Source of the DNA: Argyresthia goedartella
Lineage: Eukaryota; Arthropoda; Insecta; Lepidoptera; Argyresthiidae
DNA length: 64,000 nucleotides
Reading direction: 5' to 3'
Assembly (NCBI GenBank): GCA_949825045.1
Contig: OX463829.1
Coordinates: forward strand, 5,394,001-5,458,000
Positions 1-10,039 of this stretch are shown piece after piece; the first letter of the stretch is position 1; every line of letters starts with the position of its first letter. The notes under the pieces were generated by a model that was not told the origin of the DNA, searched no databases, and saw only the letters and a program-made list of their open reading frames with translations. Made by a program: the position numbers and the translations under genes.

Positions 1-54
1 CGTGGGCACACTGAATCGGGAAAGTCTTGACGCTACGTTCGTCTCTCTTCACAG

Positions 55-186
55 GTGAAAGCGGTCCCAGCAGTCATAGCAATCAAGAACGGTCTCATAG
101 TGGACAAATTCATCGGCCTCGTCGATGCGGACATGATCACCAACCTGATAGAAAAGATGTCGGGAAAAAAGAAAGATGGCGCGTAG
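55..186 (+). CDS. TXN2: Mitochondrial-type thioredoxin, terminal exon (partial gene)
   Basis: This is the last coding exon of a thioredoxin; the rest of the gene lies left of the window. A 3' splice site (CTCTCTTCACAG) ends at 54. Reading from GTG at 55 gives 43 codons and a TAG at 184-186. The peptide opens with VKAVPAVIAIKNG, containing the cis-proline loop (AVP) of the thioredoxin fold. It continues with VDKFIGLVDADMI and a C-terminal helix ending in a lysine-rich tail (GKKKDGA). The VP.V.A.KNG..VDKF.G pattern fits the mitochondrial TXN2 group, a disulfide reductase of the mitochondrial matrix that works with thioredoxin reductase 2; cytosolic thioredoxins differ here. The CGPC active site would be in an upstream exon. 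The gene converges on pecanex. Seen: exon, splice site, stop. From family knowledge: function. Confidence 0.8.
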   Translation: MKAVPAVIAIKNGLIVDKFIGLVDADMITNLIEKMSGKKKDGA

Positions 187-1959
187 ATATCAACTATTGT
201 AAACGCGTTGGCAACTGGCGAGTGACGTGACGTGACTATCGACGTGAAATCTATGGGCGTGGCATGTCAATCTACGCCAGTCCCATATATTTCACGTTGA
301 TCGTGACGTTACGTCACCTAAGCGGTCACGGCGCCATAAACGTCCTCATGCTTATGCGAATAGTATATATTATTTAGTATGATTTTTAAAGAGACCATTA
401 TCAAGAACGTCATAAACTGGGCAATGGTCGGAGTGCTTCTTTTAGAACGTTTTGTGGTTTTAACTAAAACTGACGTTGATATCACAATGTGGAACTCTCA
501 AGGCGATTTTGACTTTCAGTTTAAATGTCTTGAGAATTACACACAAAAAAATAATAATAACCAGTCAAGCGCATTAAGTCTGCGGAAACATTTCGTCCAT
601 TCCTACCATGGACTGTTCAAATGTATGCATCGTTGTTACGAAAACAGCTCTTGACGGCGCAGTGAGAATCTAAATTAACTAAGCCGTCTTAAATTCTAAA
701 TAAATAAGCAGCCAGGCCTAGCTATTTCCATTCCTTACTGTACTTTTAGAATAAGACTCCACTATTATTAGTGCAATGGGGAAGAAAACTCAAATTAGTT
801 CCTCGTAGAGGGCGTGTCTGAGACGAACACAGAGTAAATAAGCAAAGAGTTTTGTTCATCCGAGGTAAATGAAGTAAGTATAGCAAGTCTAAGCAAAGAG
901 TTTGCTGTTGACAACGTTTGATAAGTCTCGAGATACCCATTTCCCGCTACCAAAAAGTTTTGCGTAGCCTTCCCCATCGATGAGATGTCTCCGTCTTACC
1001 GAATTGAATCCATTTGCGATATCGTCATGTTATCCGTCTAGATTTCATCTTGCGATTATTTGGTCCTAAGAACTATAAATCTTTCTGCATTGGGGTAACT
1101 AGACGTGATCGTGACTCTACCTACTACTAATAAACATATGTAGGTAAAACTGTTATGCAACTTGTTTAGTCTTTTTGGTATTTTCTCATGGTCATTAACG
1201 GGATGTTGGTATACGTGTAACAACTATCCGGGGATCGAGCCCGCTCGAAGGTTGGTTAGTGAATTTGGTCGCGCTGATAACAAATCGTCAAGACTGAACA
1301 TCAATGATCATAGGCTGTTATACCGTTATACCTGTGTAGGATGAATGATTCAATACCTGTGCCATGTGGCCTAAAAATAGCGTACGTTTGCTTATTCACG
1401 CAAGGAGGATGAAGGAGGATTAGGATTCGACCTCATTTTAACGAACCTTTTTGGTTAGGCTTCTCCCTCCGACGCACTTAATACTGTCACGTGATGTTAG
1501 GGAGGGAATCTCACGGCAACTATGATGTAATTTTTTGATTGTCATTGGAATTTGTGCCTTCTTTTTCAAATCTCCATGCCAAGTTATGAAACCTAGTTAG
1601 ATCTAGTTTTCGCCCCCAAAAACGATGGAATGTGCTATATGGGGATATAGAAAATTTCATCGAAAACTCTAGCACCGTGCCCCAAAGGCTTTTCAGAAGA
1701 GGCGGTCGGGGACGGTAGAGTGGTTATGAACTATTAGTAATAAAACTTTGTTACACATGGGCTGTGCGTGCCTCTGGCATCCAATATGGGAAAGACATAT
1801 TTTACATGACATAGTATTTTTTTGCATAGGTAATTAATTCGTTATGTCACCTTGACAAAATAGAATAACGACACACTTGTAAGCAAAATAAATGTATCAA
1901 GTCACATCGTTAAATTCAGGGTAATTGTACCCTGAAAATTTTACGATTCGTTTCAAGTA
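187..1959. other. Thioredoxin 3' UTR and intergenic DNA
   Basis: No exon with splice sites or protein-like codon use is visible. An AATAAA at 699-704 could be the poly(A) signal of the thioredoxin gene, about 510 bases after the stop. Around 830-960 there is a degenerate repeat with AGCAAAGAG motifs, and pieces of it recur inverted near 38.3-38.5 kb. Confidence 0.4.
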
Positions 1960-2400
1960 AAAACCGGCCAAGTGCGTGTCGAAGGGTTCCGTACCTCCGT
2001 ACAATGGTAGGGATGGTGTGGAGTGAAAAGTTTGGAAAAATCCAAACTATTCACTCCACACCATCCCACCATGTAAAAACATAGCAAAATGTTGTGTACA
2101 AAGTTATTGGTGCAGCTACTTTCACGCTCCATGTACGTAACCAGGTGAAATTATAAGTTGTATGTGGTATTGAAAGAATTGTTGTATGGGAGCCCCCTTA
2201 AATATTTACTTTATTTAGTTTTTTAGTATTTGTTGTTATAACGGCAACATAAATACATCATATGTGAAAATGTCAACTGTCTTAACTATCACGGTTCATG
2301 AGATACAGCCTGGTGACAGACGGACAAACAGTCAGAGACAGACAGCGGAGTCTTAGTAATAGGGTCCCGTTTTTACCCTTTGGGTACGGAACCCTAAAAA
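1960..2400 (+). repeat. Interspersed repeat with inverted AGGGTTCCGTA ends
   Basis: The segment opens with AAAACCGGCCAAGTGCGTGTC and AGGGTTCCGTA. It closes with the complement TACGGAACCCT followed by AAAAA. This end structure belongs to a non-coding repeat I recognise as abundant in Lepidoptera. A related fragment lies near 53965-54066 (the ATTGGTGC and GTACGTAACCAGGTG motifs), and another, inverted, lies near 33140-33180. No coding capacity is seen. Confidence 0.55.
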
Positions 2401-2585
2401 TGTACAAATCATATGTTATGAGCGAATGCACAGTCGAAGTGTCACTTACACGTCATTACTGCCGCTGACTACCAAAGAGTATACAAATACTTAGTACGTT
2501 TAATGAACGAGACGTGACAGCATGATTTTGAGGTTCCGTCAAACTTTGAGTGTGATTTGTGCATCCCGGCCTTAGTATGCATAGA

Positions 2586-2950
2586 TATATATGTCACCGG
2601 TAGGTTGTCAAAACAGTCAGGTTATAATCTAACGTTTTTTCTCGTTAGTTTACAAACTCGAAATTTTTTGAACTGTACCGTACTGCTTACGATATGACGC
2701 GTTAGTTTATAATTAAACCGTTAAATTGTGAACTGGTTTAAACTTGAATTGCAAACGAAATACCAGGGCAAACTCTGCGGTAGCTTAGGTGAAGACTAGA
2801 GGGGGCGAGCGCAGTGAAGGTTGACATGTAAGAACAAAAGAAACCTAAATTCTAAATCCTGTCGGTTTGGTTTACAATTTGTCGATGGTTTACAAACTAA
2901 CGCGTTAGTTTATAAACTAACGATTTTGACAATCTTACGGTGACATATAT
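2586..2950. mobile_element. MITE, family A (TA target, TGTCACCG inverted ends)
   Basis: A ~365-bp non-coding element begins ATGTCACCGGTAGGTTGTCAAAAC and ends TTTTGACAATCTTACGGTGACAT, which are terminal inverted repeats. The flanking TA bases fit a Tc1/mariner-type target. Inside is a conserved block with GAAGACTAGAGGGGGCGAGCG, shared with 3851-4226, 19380-19752 and 31500-31868. Confidence 0.65.
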
Positions 2951-3483
2951 ACCTTTCGCCATAGATGATTATATGATGTGTGATAACTGAGTTATGTTGT
3001 CATACTATGGATGCCCTATGTCCCGTTCCTTATAAATGATATAAATAGGTAGTATAATATAATAAAGGTTTGTTTATCTATAAATACTTAGGTATTTGAC
3101 GAATTTTATATTGTATTTTTTATGCAATAAATGTTTTATTAATTTCTTTTCTTTTTGTTTTTATTTTTTCTGAGTACAATATTTTCTGTGAATTTAAATA
3201 TCCACTTTGACAAAATTTATAAGGTTTTTCTCTTTTTGAATCTTATTAGGTACAGGGTACAGGCCTCGCGGTCGCTCTCTCTCACACCCCACCTTACTAT
3301 ATGAGAAAAAAGCTCGCACAAAGAAAAAAAAATAAGCGCGAATTGTAGGTATCTACGTCTAAAAAAAACGGTTAGATAATAAAAATTTAAAACATCCACT
3401 ACCCAATAAATGAAGCCTCAAGTTTAGACTTGAGGCGTTGGCTTACTTGTTTCCTTATTAAGCTGATAACTTTCGAATCAATA
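2951..3483. other. AT-rich non-coding DNA
   Basis: Low-complexity T- and A-rich stretches; no exon, RNA gene or element ends recognised. It is the unique left flank of the duplicated segment that begins at 3484. Confidence 0.4.
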
Positions 3484-3850
3484 AACCGATTTGAATAAAA
3501 CTAACTAAGAAGGGAAGTCTTAAGTACTAGCATTTGCAAAAAACCGCATTAAAATCCGTCCATCCTTTTGAGCGCTAGTGGGCCACGGACAGGTATACAT
3601 CACGCCTCACGGCTAAAAATAAATATTGTATAGATTTTATTGGTGTAAACTTGAAATAGAAATATGTACAAAGATAGGTAAATGATGTTTGTTTGATGAA
3701 GCAGGTATTCGTGGGTTGGTTGTAATAACAGGCAAGTGTATCAGTATGATTTGCCGTACCTAAGGCGTTTAAACATTGGATTTAGATTGGTACTAAAATA
3801 AAAATTACATAATACAGACTAGACATGCAAGCAGACTTATAAGTAATGGA

Positions 3851-4226
3851 TATGTCACCGTAAGATTGTCAAAACCGTAAGTTGATAAACGAACTATTTT
3901 TTCTCGTTATAGTTGGTCAACTATCGACAGATAGTAAACTGTAGCGTGCTGCTTACTATATAACGCATTAGTTGATAAACTAACGGTTAAAACCGTGAAA
4001 TAGTAAACTGGTTTAAATTTGAATTGCAAACGAAATACCAGGGCAAACACCGCGGTAGCTTAGGTGAAGACTAGAGGGGGCGAGCGCAGCGAAGCCCCCG
4101 AATAGTCTTCGTGTTAGGTTCGACAAGTAAGAACAAAAGAAACGTTAATTCTAAACCCTGTCGGTCTGGCTTATTATCTGTCGATAGTTGATCAACTAAC
4201 GGTTTTGACTATCTTACGGTGACATA
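3851..4226. mobile_element. MITE, family A, in duplication copy 1
   Basis: Inverted ends TATGTCACCGTAAGATTGTC and ACTATCTTACGGTGACATA bound a non-coding ~375-bp element. Its core carries a hairpin-forming GGGGGCGAGCGCAGCGAAGCCCCC. The paralogous copy at 19380-19752 has a decayed right end (GGTGAAATA). Confidence 0.7.
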
Positions 4227-4974
4227 AACACAATAATTATTCTCATAATGTCATATCAAGTTTTATAAGATGTCCAAAAGAAAATCATTGAGTAGTATGC
4301 CTTATGTACTATTTAGTATTTTTTTTAAGATTACATTTAGACATATTTACATTGTTATTTGCTTTTAATGTCTCCGGTAGCTTGTTGTATATTTTGGTGG
4401 TCATGCCGAATATAGGTAGGTAAGTACTTACTTTTATCGTAGTATATCTACGCCGTTTCTCGTAGGACAGCGCTCAGCTTGTCCGGTTGCGTTTGCTCTT
4501 CATGGAAGCGAAGAGAGTATTTGTAAGTAGTTTATAAGATTTAGTCGTTTAAACTAAAATCTAATACATATTCAAAATAACAAAACTTATCTCGCCTTTC
4601 GCACCGCCTGCCTTACCTTACTTGCAAAGAATAGCTAAATATAAATACTAGGCACTAAAATATATATTATTGTGCACTAAAGCATCATTATAGCAAATAT
4701 TTATTTATAAACAATTATTACCTACCTAATTCTATACTTATAAAAAATTACCACGTGAATAAGTCTTTACTATGTAGGCCCTATTGCAAAGACATGTGAC
4801 CGCATTTAGTCCCTATCGCAAATCGTCACACGATCGTCGCATTTTGCTCGCACCACCCACCCGTAGCAATCCGAGCGCTGCGCGGGTTTTGTCGCGAGAA
4901 AGTAAGGGACACAGCTATGCGCTGCTGCTATCTTAAAAACCCGAGCCCGCTCCCACATCCACTGACATCCCATT

Positions 4975-5388
4975 CGCAATTCGTCCCGTCCGATAGCACA
5001 TCGTCCCATTCGGGATTTGTCCCGCTAGCAAATCGTCACATTCGCGATTTTTCACGTTAGCGAATCGTGCCATTCGCGATTTGTCCTGCTAGCAAATCGT
5101 CCCATTCGTGATTCGTCCCACCCGATTGCACATTGTCCCATTAGCGATTCGTCTCGCCCGACAGCACATCGTCACATTTGTGATTCGTCCTACCCGAAAG
5201 CACATCGTTCCATTGGCGATTCGTCCCGCTCGATAGCACCCAGTCCCATTCGCCATCCGTCCCGCCCAATAGCACTTCAATAGATTTGTCTCGCTAGCAA
5301 ATCGTCCCATTCGCGATTCGTCCCGCCTGATAGCACATCGCCCCATTCGCGATTTGCCCCTCTAGCAAATCGTCCCATTCGTGATTCT

Positions 5389-5389
<1 letters not shown>
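4975..5389. repeat. 36-bp minisatellite, copy 1 left part
   Basis: Tandem units of about 36 bp (CGTCCCATTCGCGATTCGTC then CCGCCCGATAGCACAT), mixed with ~33-bp variants ending CCGCTAGCAAAT. The array is split by the LINE and resumes at 9957-10040. It is open on the minus strand by chance (MGRCAIGRDE-like repeats); I do not treat that as a gene. Confidence 0.8.
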
Positions 5390-5424
<35 letters not shown>

Positions 5425-5738
5425 TAGAGTCTTTTACAAGAAATACGCTAAAAAACCATTTAAAATTCCTTAATTATGACATAAGATTTGCGCTTTCTTA
5501 ATTAAAAAAGACCACAGCATGCATTGCGACTATACATATGGATAATTAAAAAAAAAAAAAAAAACTATAATTACGGGACTCTAAGGCACATAATATCAAT
5601 AGCCATAGACAAATTATACAATAACATTTCAATAAAATAAAATTAAAATAAAATTAAAATTAAAATAAAATTATGGCAAATTATATCAGTTAAAATTTAC
5701 AATAAAAGTGACCCTTTTAAAACTATAGCAGTGACGAT

Positions 5739-8270
5739 CTACTCCAGATTGATTTTGCTGATACATGCTTTGAAGCTGTTAAGGCGCGCGAAAATATCCA
5801 TCTCAGCTTCTGGTTCACATTCTTTGGCCCTGAGATCATTGTATAGCTTGCATAGTCTATGCAGCGGCGCGTTGGAACCTAGATTGGTTTTAACCGAAGG
5901 CGTGAAAAAAAGTCTGTAGTTCGACCGAGGGAGTTTCTTTGGTGTGCAGAATGATATTTTAGTCAATAGATCCGGACAGTCGAGAATTCCGTTGACCAGT
6001 TTGTGTAGAAAGATTAAGTCAAGTTTTTTTCTACGTGCTGCCAGTGTGTCAATATTATAGTAATTCAAGCGCGAGTCATAACTGGGTAGCCTCTTCGCTT
6101 TGTTGTCACCATAGGCTAAGTGGTAAAGAAATCTTTTCTGTACGCTTTCTATCCTGTTGGAGTAAATATTGTATTGCGGGTTCCAGACCACGCTACAGTA
6201 CTCAAGCTGTGAGCGTACCAGTGTGTTGAATAAACTGATCTTTGTAGAAGGTTCCCTGAAATTCTTGCTGTTGCGAATGACAAACCCTAGTGTTTTTAGG
6301 CTTTTAGATGTAATTTTCGCAATGTGTTTATCAAATTTTAGCCGACTATCCAGCAATACGCCCAGATCACGGATAGAATCAAGGTTTTTTAGTTCATCAT
6401 CCCCGATGTGATATGTTCGGTGGTTGGCGATGTTGTTTCGAGTAAAGTGGACACAATAACACTTTTCAGCGTTTAGTGACATGTCATTATTGACGCACCA
6501 TTCGCTCAGTTTAACGAGGTCGTCCTGTAAAAGGTTCGAATCCTTTAGTGAGCTAATAGGCCTGGTCATCTTAAGGTCGTCAGCAAACAAATGAAATTGT
6601 GAGTGCCTGAAGCAGCTACCTATGTCGTTGAGTTTTTCGAAGACTTTACCCATGACGGCGAGGATAGATATGGGTCTGTAATCCGATACAAGATTTTTCT
6701 GACCAGACTTGAATATCGGAACTACCAATGCGTCCTTCCAATCTTGTGGAAATACGCCATCTGTTAATGAGCGATTATAAATATGACGAAGGGGGATGGC
6801 AAGTGCGGTTGCTGTTTTAGAGATGAAAACAGAAGGTATACCGTCCGAGCCTGCTCCTTTATAAGGATCAAGTCCTTTTAGGGCTCGGAGTACCTCCGTA
6901 TCAGAGAAACTAAGGTTGTTAAGAAAATGAGCTGAGTTTGTAGTGTCAAAATTAGTTGTGGATGTTGAAGTCGTCTGGCTGTCTTTCTTATATACACTGG
7001 AGAAGTTCTTAGCGAAGAGATTACATATGCTGTTTATGTCACTTACGTTGATATCCCCTAGTTGCATCTGGGAGGGATAGCCACTCGAGCCTCCCCTTTT
7101 TGCTTTTAGAAATGACCAAAATACTTTTGGGTTAATTTTAATAGATGCTTCTAGACGGGTAATGTATTTGCAGTACGAGTGTCGTTGTAGTTTTGAGCAA
7201 CTGCTGCGTAATAGCTCAAATTCGAAAAGATCCAAAGGATTGCCATATTTCTTAAACTTTATATGTAGCTTAAACTTTTCCTTTAACATGCGGATAAGAT
7301 GGTTTGAGTACCACGCAGGGAATCTTTTACGGGTGTTTTTTGTTAGGGGGACATGTTTCTTTATTAGGTCACGAACTGCAGTGTAAAACACGTGTACCAT
7401 ATCGTTGACTGAGGCGCAGTATCTGAATGAGTCAAGCCAATCAATTTTGTTTAGATGGTCCACAATAAGGTCGTAATCTGCCTTATAGAAGTTAGGTCGG
7501 GGCGCTGGAATCTCCCGTAGGAGACTGGTTCCTTCCAAAGACACCTGAAAGTCCAGGGGTGGGTGATAGGGGTCAAGGATGCTAATTAAGTCCGTACTTT
7601 GTGCCAAACAGTTAATGGGTACATTTCCCAGAACCAGATCCAAAACTTTCGATTGAAAGTTCAAAACATGGTTGTATTGTTTTAAGCTATTAAGGGTTAG
7701 AAAATCCAGAAGGGTATTGTTTAGGGTATTGCTAGGGGCTTCAGGAGTAGTGTGAGAGAGTGGAGTATTTTTCATCCAAGTTATATCTCGCAGGTTGAAG
7801 TCGCCAATTATTATTACTTTATTGGCTTGATCTAAAGTTTTCTGAGCATTCTGCAGGAAAGTATCGAGGTTATGCTGTTTATCTTTAGTATCATTTGTGT
7901 AACGCAAGTAAACTGCACAGAGGTGTAACTTTCCCCAATTTTTGCCTAACTTGACATCTATGCTAACCCAAAGGTCTTCCCCGGGGCCTTCAAGAGCAAC
8001 ATTTCTCTGACTTGATAGGCGCTTTGAGACAGCAATCAGAACACCCCCGCCCGTACTAAAATTGCTGAATGTTGTCGAAGAGCGATCACGCCTGTAAACT
8101 ATGTATCGATCATCAAAAAGCTCTGAGTCGAAAATACCGTCATTTAACCAAGTTTCCCCTAGTACTATTACATCATGATCAAAGTTCAGCATATTATTAT
8201 AAAAATCTATAGTTTTAGTATTTAGGCCGCGGACATTTTGATAGTAAATATTTATCTTACTTTTACACAA
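5739..8270 (-). pseudogene. LINE ORF2: endonuclease-reverse transcriptase with in-frame internal deletion
   Basis: The 843-codon frame starts 62 bases after ORF1 stops. Residues 1-240 form an apurinic-like endonuclease: the N motif IYYQNVRG, the E motif LGETW, IGDFNLRD, and a C-terminal DPYHPPLDF in place of the usual SDH. Reverse transcriptase starts well (DYRPISILAVMGKVFEKL), but at 6629-6630 it jumps directly to NDIGSC and FHLFADDLKM. The missing part is the finger/palm portion that normally carries the first catalytic aspartate (the DFSKAFD region). The FADD box and the thumb/C-terminal region remain. The reading frame is intact across the gap. Known of the family: this protein nicks DNA and primes reverse transcription at the target. 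Inference: this copy is catalytically dead. Confidence 0.88.
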
Positions 8271-8332
8271 ATCGAATGTGATTGATTAATATAAAGTATT
8301 ATGCTTGTGGTACTTAAAACCTCTGTATATAA

Positions 8333-9457
8333 TTATTTTAAGGTGCTGAGATGCTCCAAACTTCGCACAAGTACTCGATCGGCTTCGCTGTGACGTCTCA
8401 TGTAGACCTTGCCACCGCGTGTCCACACAAACTTGTAAGCCAGTAGTTTCCCCTGTTTTCTAGCAGCGGCGTGTAGTGCTTTGTTAGCGGCGGATAGATG
8501 TTCGACAACAAATATTGGTTGTGGATCGTCGCCTCCTAAGCCCATATGGCTTGTATTGAGCTTGTCTTTGAGGTTCGCCTTGTTGAAACCCATCGTTGCG
8601 GCGAAGAGTGTGTCGCGCATTCGAGGGCTCCTCAGCTGGACGAGAATGGAGCGAGGCCTAGAGCTTGATTGGTCCATTTTGGCAATTCTGGTGCATTTAA
8701 GTATGTCTGAATCATTTAACGGGCACTTGACGGTTGTGCATAGGTTATTAACCAACTTAATTAGATCCTCCGATTTTTTCTCGGGTACACACTGAATCTC
8801 CACATTGGTCGACCTGCTGTGTTGTTCCATTTGGTTGAGACGTTTGCTAAGGTCTTGCACAGTTTCTGTTAAATGCTCGTTAGAGGCTTGTAGCTTCTTA
8901 ATTGCTGCATCCTTCTCATTCATGCATTGACTGAAGGTTTCGTACTGCTCGTTGAAGAATGCGATGGATTTTTGGAAGCCCTGTATGAGATCTTTCATGT
9001 CTTTCAGTTGAGTTGAGACCAGATCCTTTATAGTTGCTTCGAATGCTGCTGTAATTTCGTGCTTAATGATACGGCGCAGATTATCCTCGCTAATACTGTG
9101 AGCGATGCAATCACTATCTCCCGATGGCGATCCGTGCAAGTCGACGACTGACGCGTCCTTGATAGGGGTGGAGCTTGCTGACGCCTCGACCGCGTTGGAA
9201 GAATTCTGTTTGCATGTGCGTACTGGGGTGCTGTCGTTTTTAATCACCTTGGGCTGCTTTGATGAGCAGGAGGGGCACACCCATGCGGCTTTTTCGACTT
9301 TATCCATCTTGTGGGGGCTATTTTTCGAGGGTAAGATGCAAAGCTCGTGGAATTTTTCGCAACAGACGCTGCATTTTAAACTCAACGGGATCTCTCTTCT
9401 AGTGATCACTTTATGACAGCATGCAAACATGGTGCTTTTATCGAAATTGGATGCCAT
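8333..9457 (-). CDS. LINE ORF1: zinc-finger, coiled-coil nucleic-acid-binding protein
   Basis: An intact 374-residue protein. Residues 13-64 hold a Cys/His cluster (C13, C14, C29, C32, H37, C40, then WVCPSC) in a PHD-finger arrangement. Residues of about 125-215 form a long heptad-rich helix typical of a trimerising coiled coil (IKKLQASNEHLTETVQDLS). The C-terminal third (SILVQLRSPRMRDTL, then FVVEHLSAANKALHAAARK and GGKVYMRR) resembles the domain shared by many insect LINE ORF1 proteins and the baculovirus FP25K C-terminus. By analogy it binds element RNA and acts as a chaperone in the RNP. The start ATG at 9457 follows a short A-rich leader. It is upstream of ORF2 on the same transcript. 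Confidence 0.85.
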   Translation of the reverse strand: MASNFDKSTMFACCHKVITRREIPLSLKCSVCCEKFHELCILPSKNSPHKMDKVEKAAWVCPSCSSKQPKVIKNDSTPVRTCKQNSSNAVEASASSTPIKDASVVDLHGSPSGDSDCIAHSISEDNLRRIIKHEITAAFEATIKDLVSTQLKDMKDLIQGFQKSIAFFNEQYETFSQCMNEKDAAIKKLQASNEHLTETVQDLSKRLNQMEQHSRSTNVEIQCVPEKKSEDLIKLVNNLCTTVKCPLNDSDILKCTRIAKMDQSSSRPRSILVQLRSPRMRDTLFAATMGFNKANLKDKLNTSHMGLGGDDPQPIFVVEHLSAANKALHAAARKQGKLLAYKFVWTRGGKVYMRRHSEADRVLVRSLEHLSTLK

Positions 9458-10039
9458 AATTTATAAAATCTTTTAATTTCACGTATTGTAGCCGAAAAAT
9501 GAAAAATAAAAATAAAAAATCAAAAAGATCTGCAACTGGACCGGGATTCGAACTTGGTACCTAATTGTTTGAAGTCCGGGGCCCCGCACGTTGGGCTACG
9601 CGGCGTTTTCTTGTTTGTGGTGAAACAGCGTATTGCTTCGGAATCCCCAGTAAACGCTCGTTGCTGCCGCTGGGTGGTTCACCTTGACGAGAGTGATACC
9701 TGTTTGGCCGTACCGGCCATCTGCCCGGGCTTGATGATGTTGCAATATTTTGTTGATTGATTTTAGCTGTTAATACACTGATCGGGAACACAGCAAAGTA
9801 CACAATACGCCAAAACAAAGCTGGTGCTTTCGTCAATGATACTGAGATAAGCGGTCCGTGACCAGTTTGCAATTAACCACTAATTTATAAATTAAAACGG
9901 AGCTAAGTAAATTATACGTGTCGCGTTGGCGCGCGCGGGTAGTAGAATTGATTCTTCCCGCCCGATAGCAGATAGTCCCGTCCCGTTAACGATTCGTCTC
10001 GCTAGCAAGTCGTCCCATTCGCTTTTCACATCATAGCTT

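Larger units (their letters stand above)
5390..9948 (-). mobile_element. CR1/Jockey-like non-LTR retrotransposon (LINE), internally deleted
   Basis: A 4559-bp LINE lies on the minus strand, flanked by an 8-bp target duplication TGATTCTT (5382-5389 and 9949-9956). The unoccupied site is preserved at 20913-20920 in duplication copy 2, which fixes the boundaries. From its 5' end it has a ~490-bp leader, ORF1 (9457-8333), ORF2 (8270-5739), and a 3' UTR ending in an (AAAT)n tail, seen as TTTATTTATT repeats at 5388-5425. ORF2 lacks part of the reverse transcriptase, so this copy should not be able to move by itself. Confidence 0.92.

Noticed and set aside
27..230. 67-residue + strand frame at the left edge
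   Set aside because: It is a different frame over the thioredoxin exon. The frame starting at 55 has a splice site and a thioredoxin signature.
4806..5346. Minus-strand frames made of repeated MGRCAIGRDE-like peptides
   Set aside because: They follow the 36-bp minisatellite, whose length is divisible by three, so open frames repeat by chance. There are no other gene signs.
9530..9620. tRNA-like sequence with a B box (GTTCGAATC) in the 5' leader of the LINE at 5390-9948
   Set aside because: T-arm and acceptor stems do not pair properly, so it is not a tRNA gene; at most a decayed tRNA-like promoter piece within the element.
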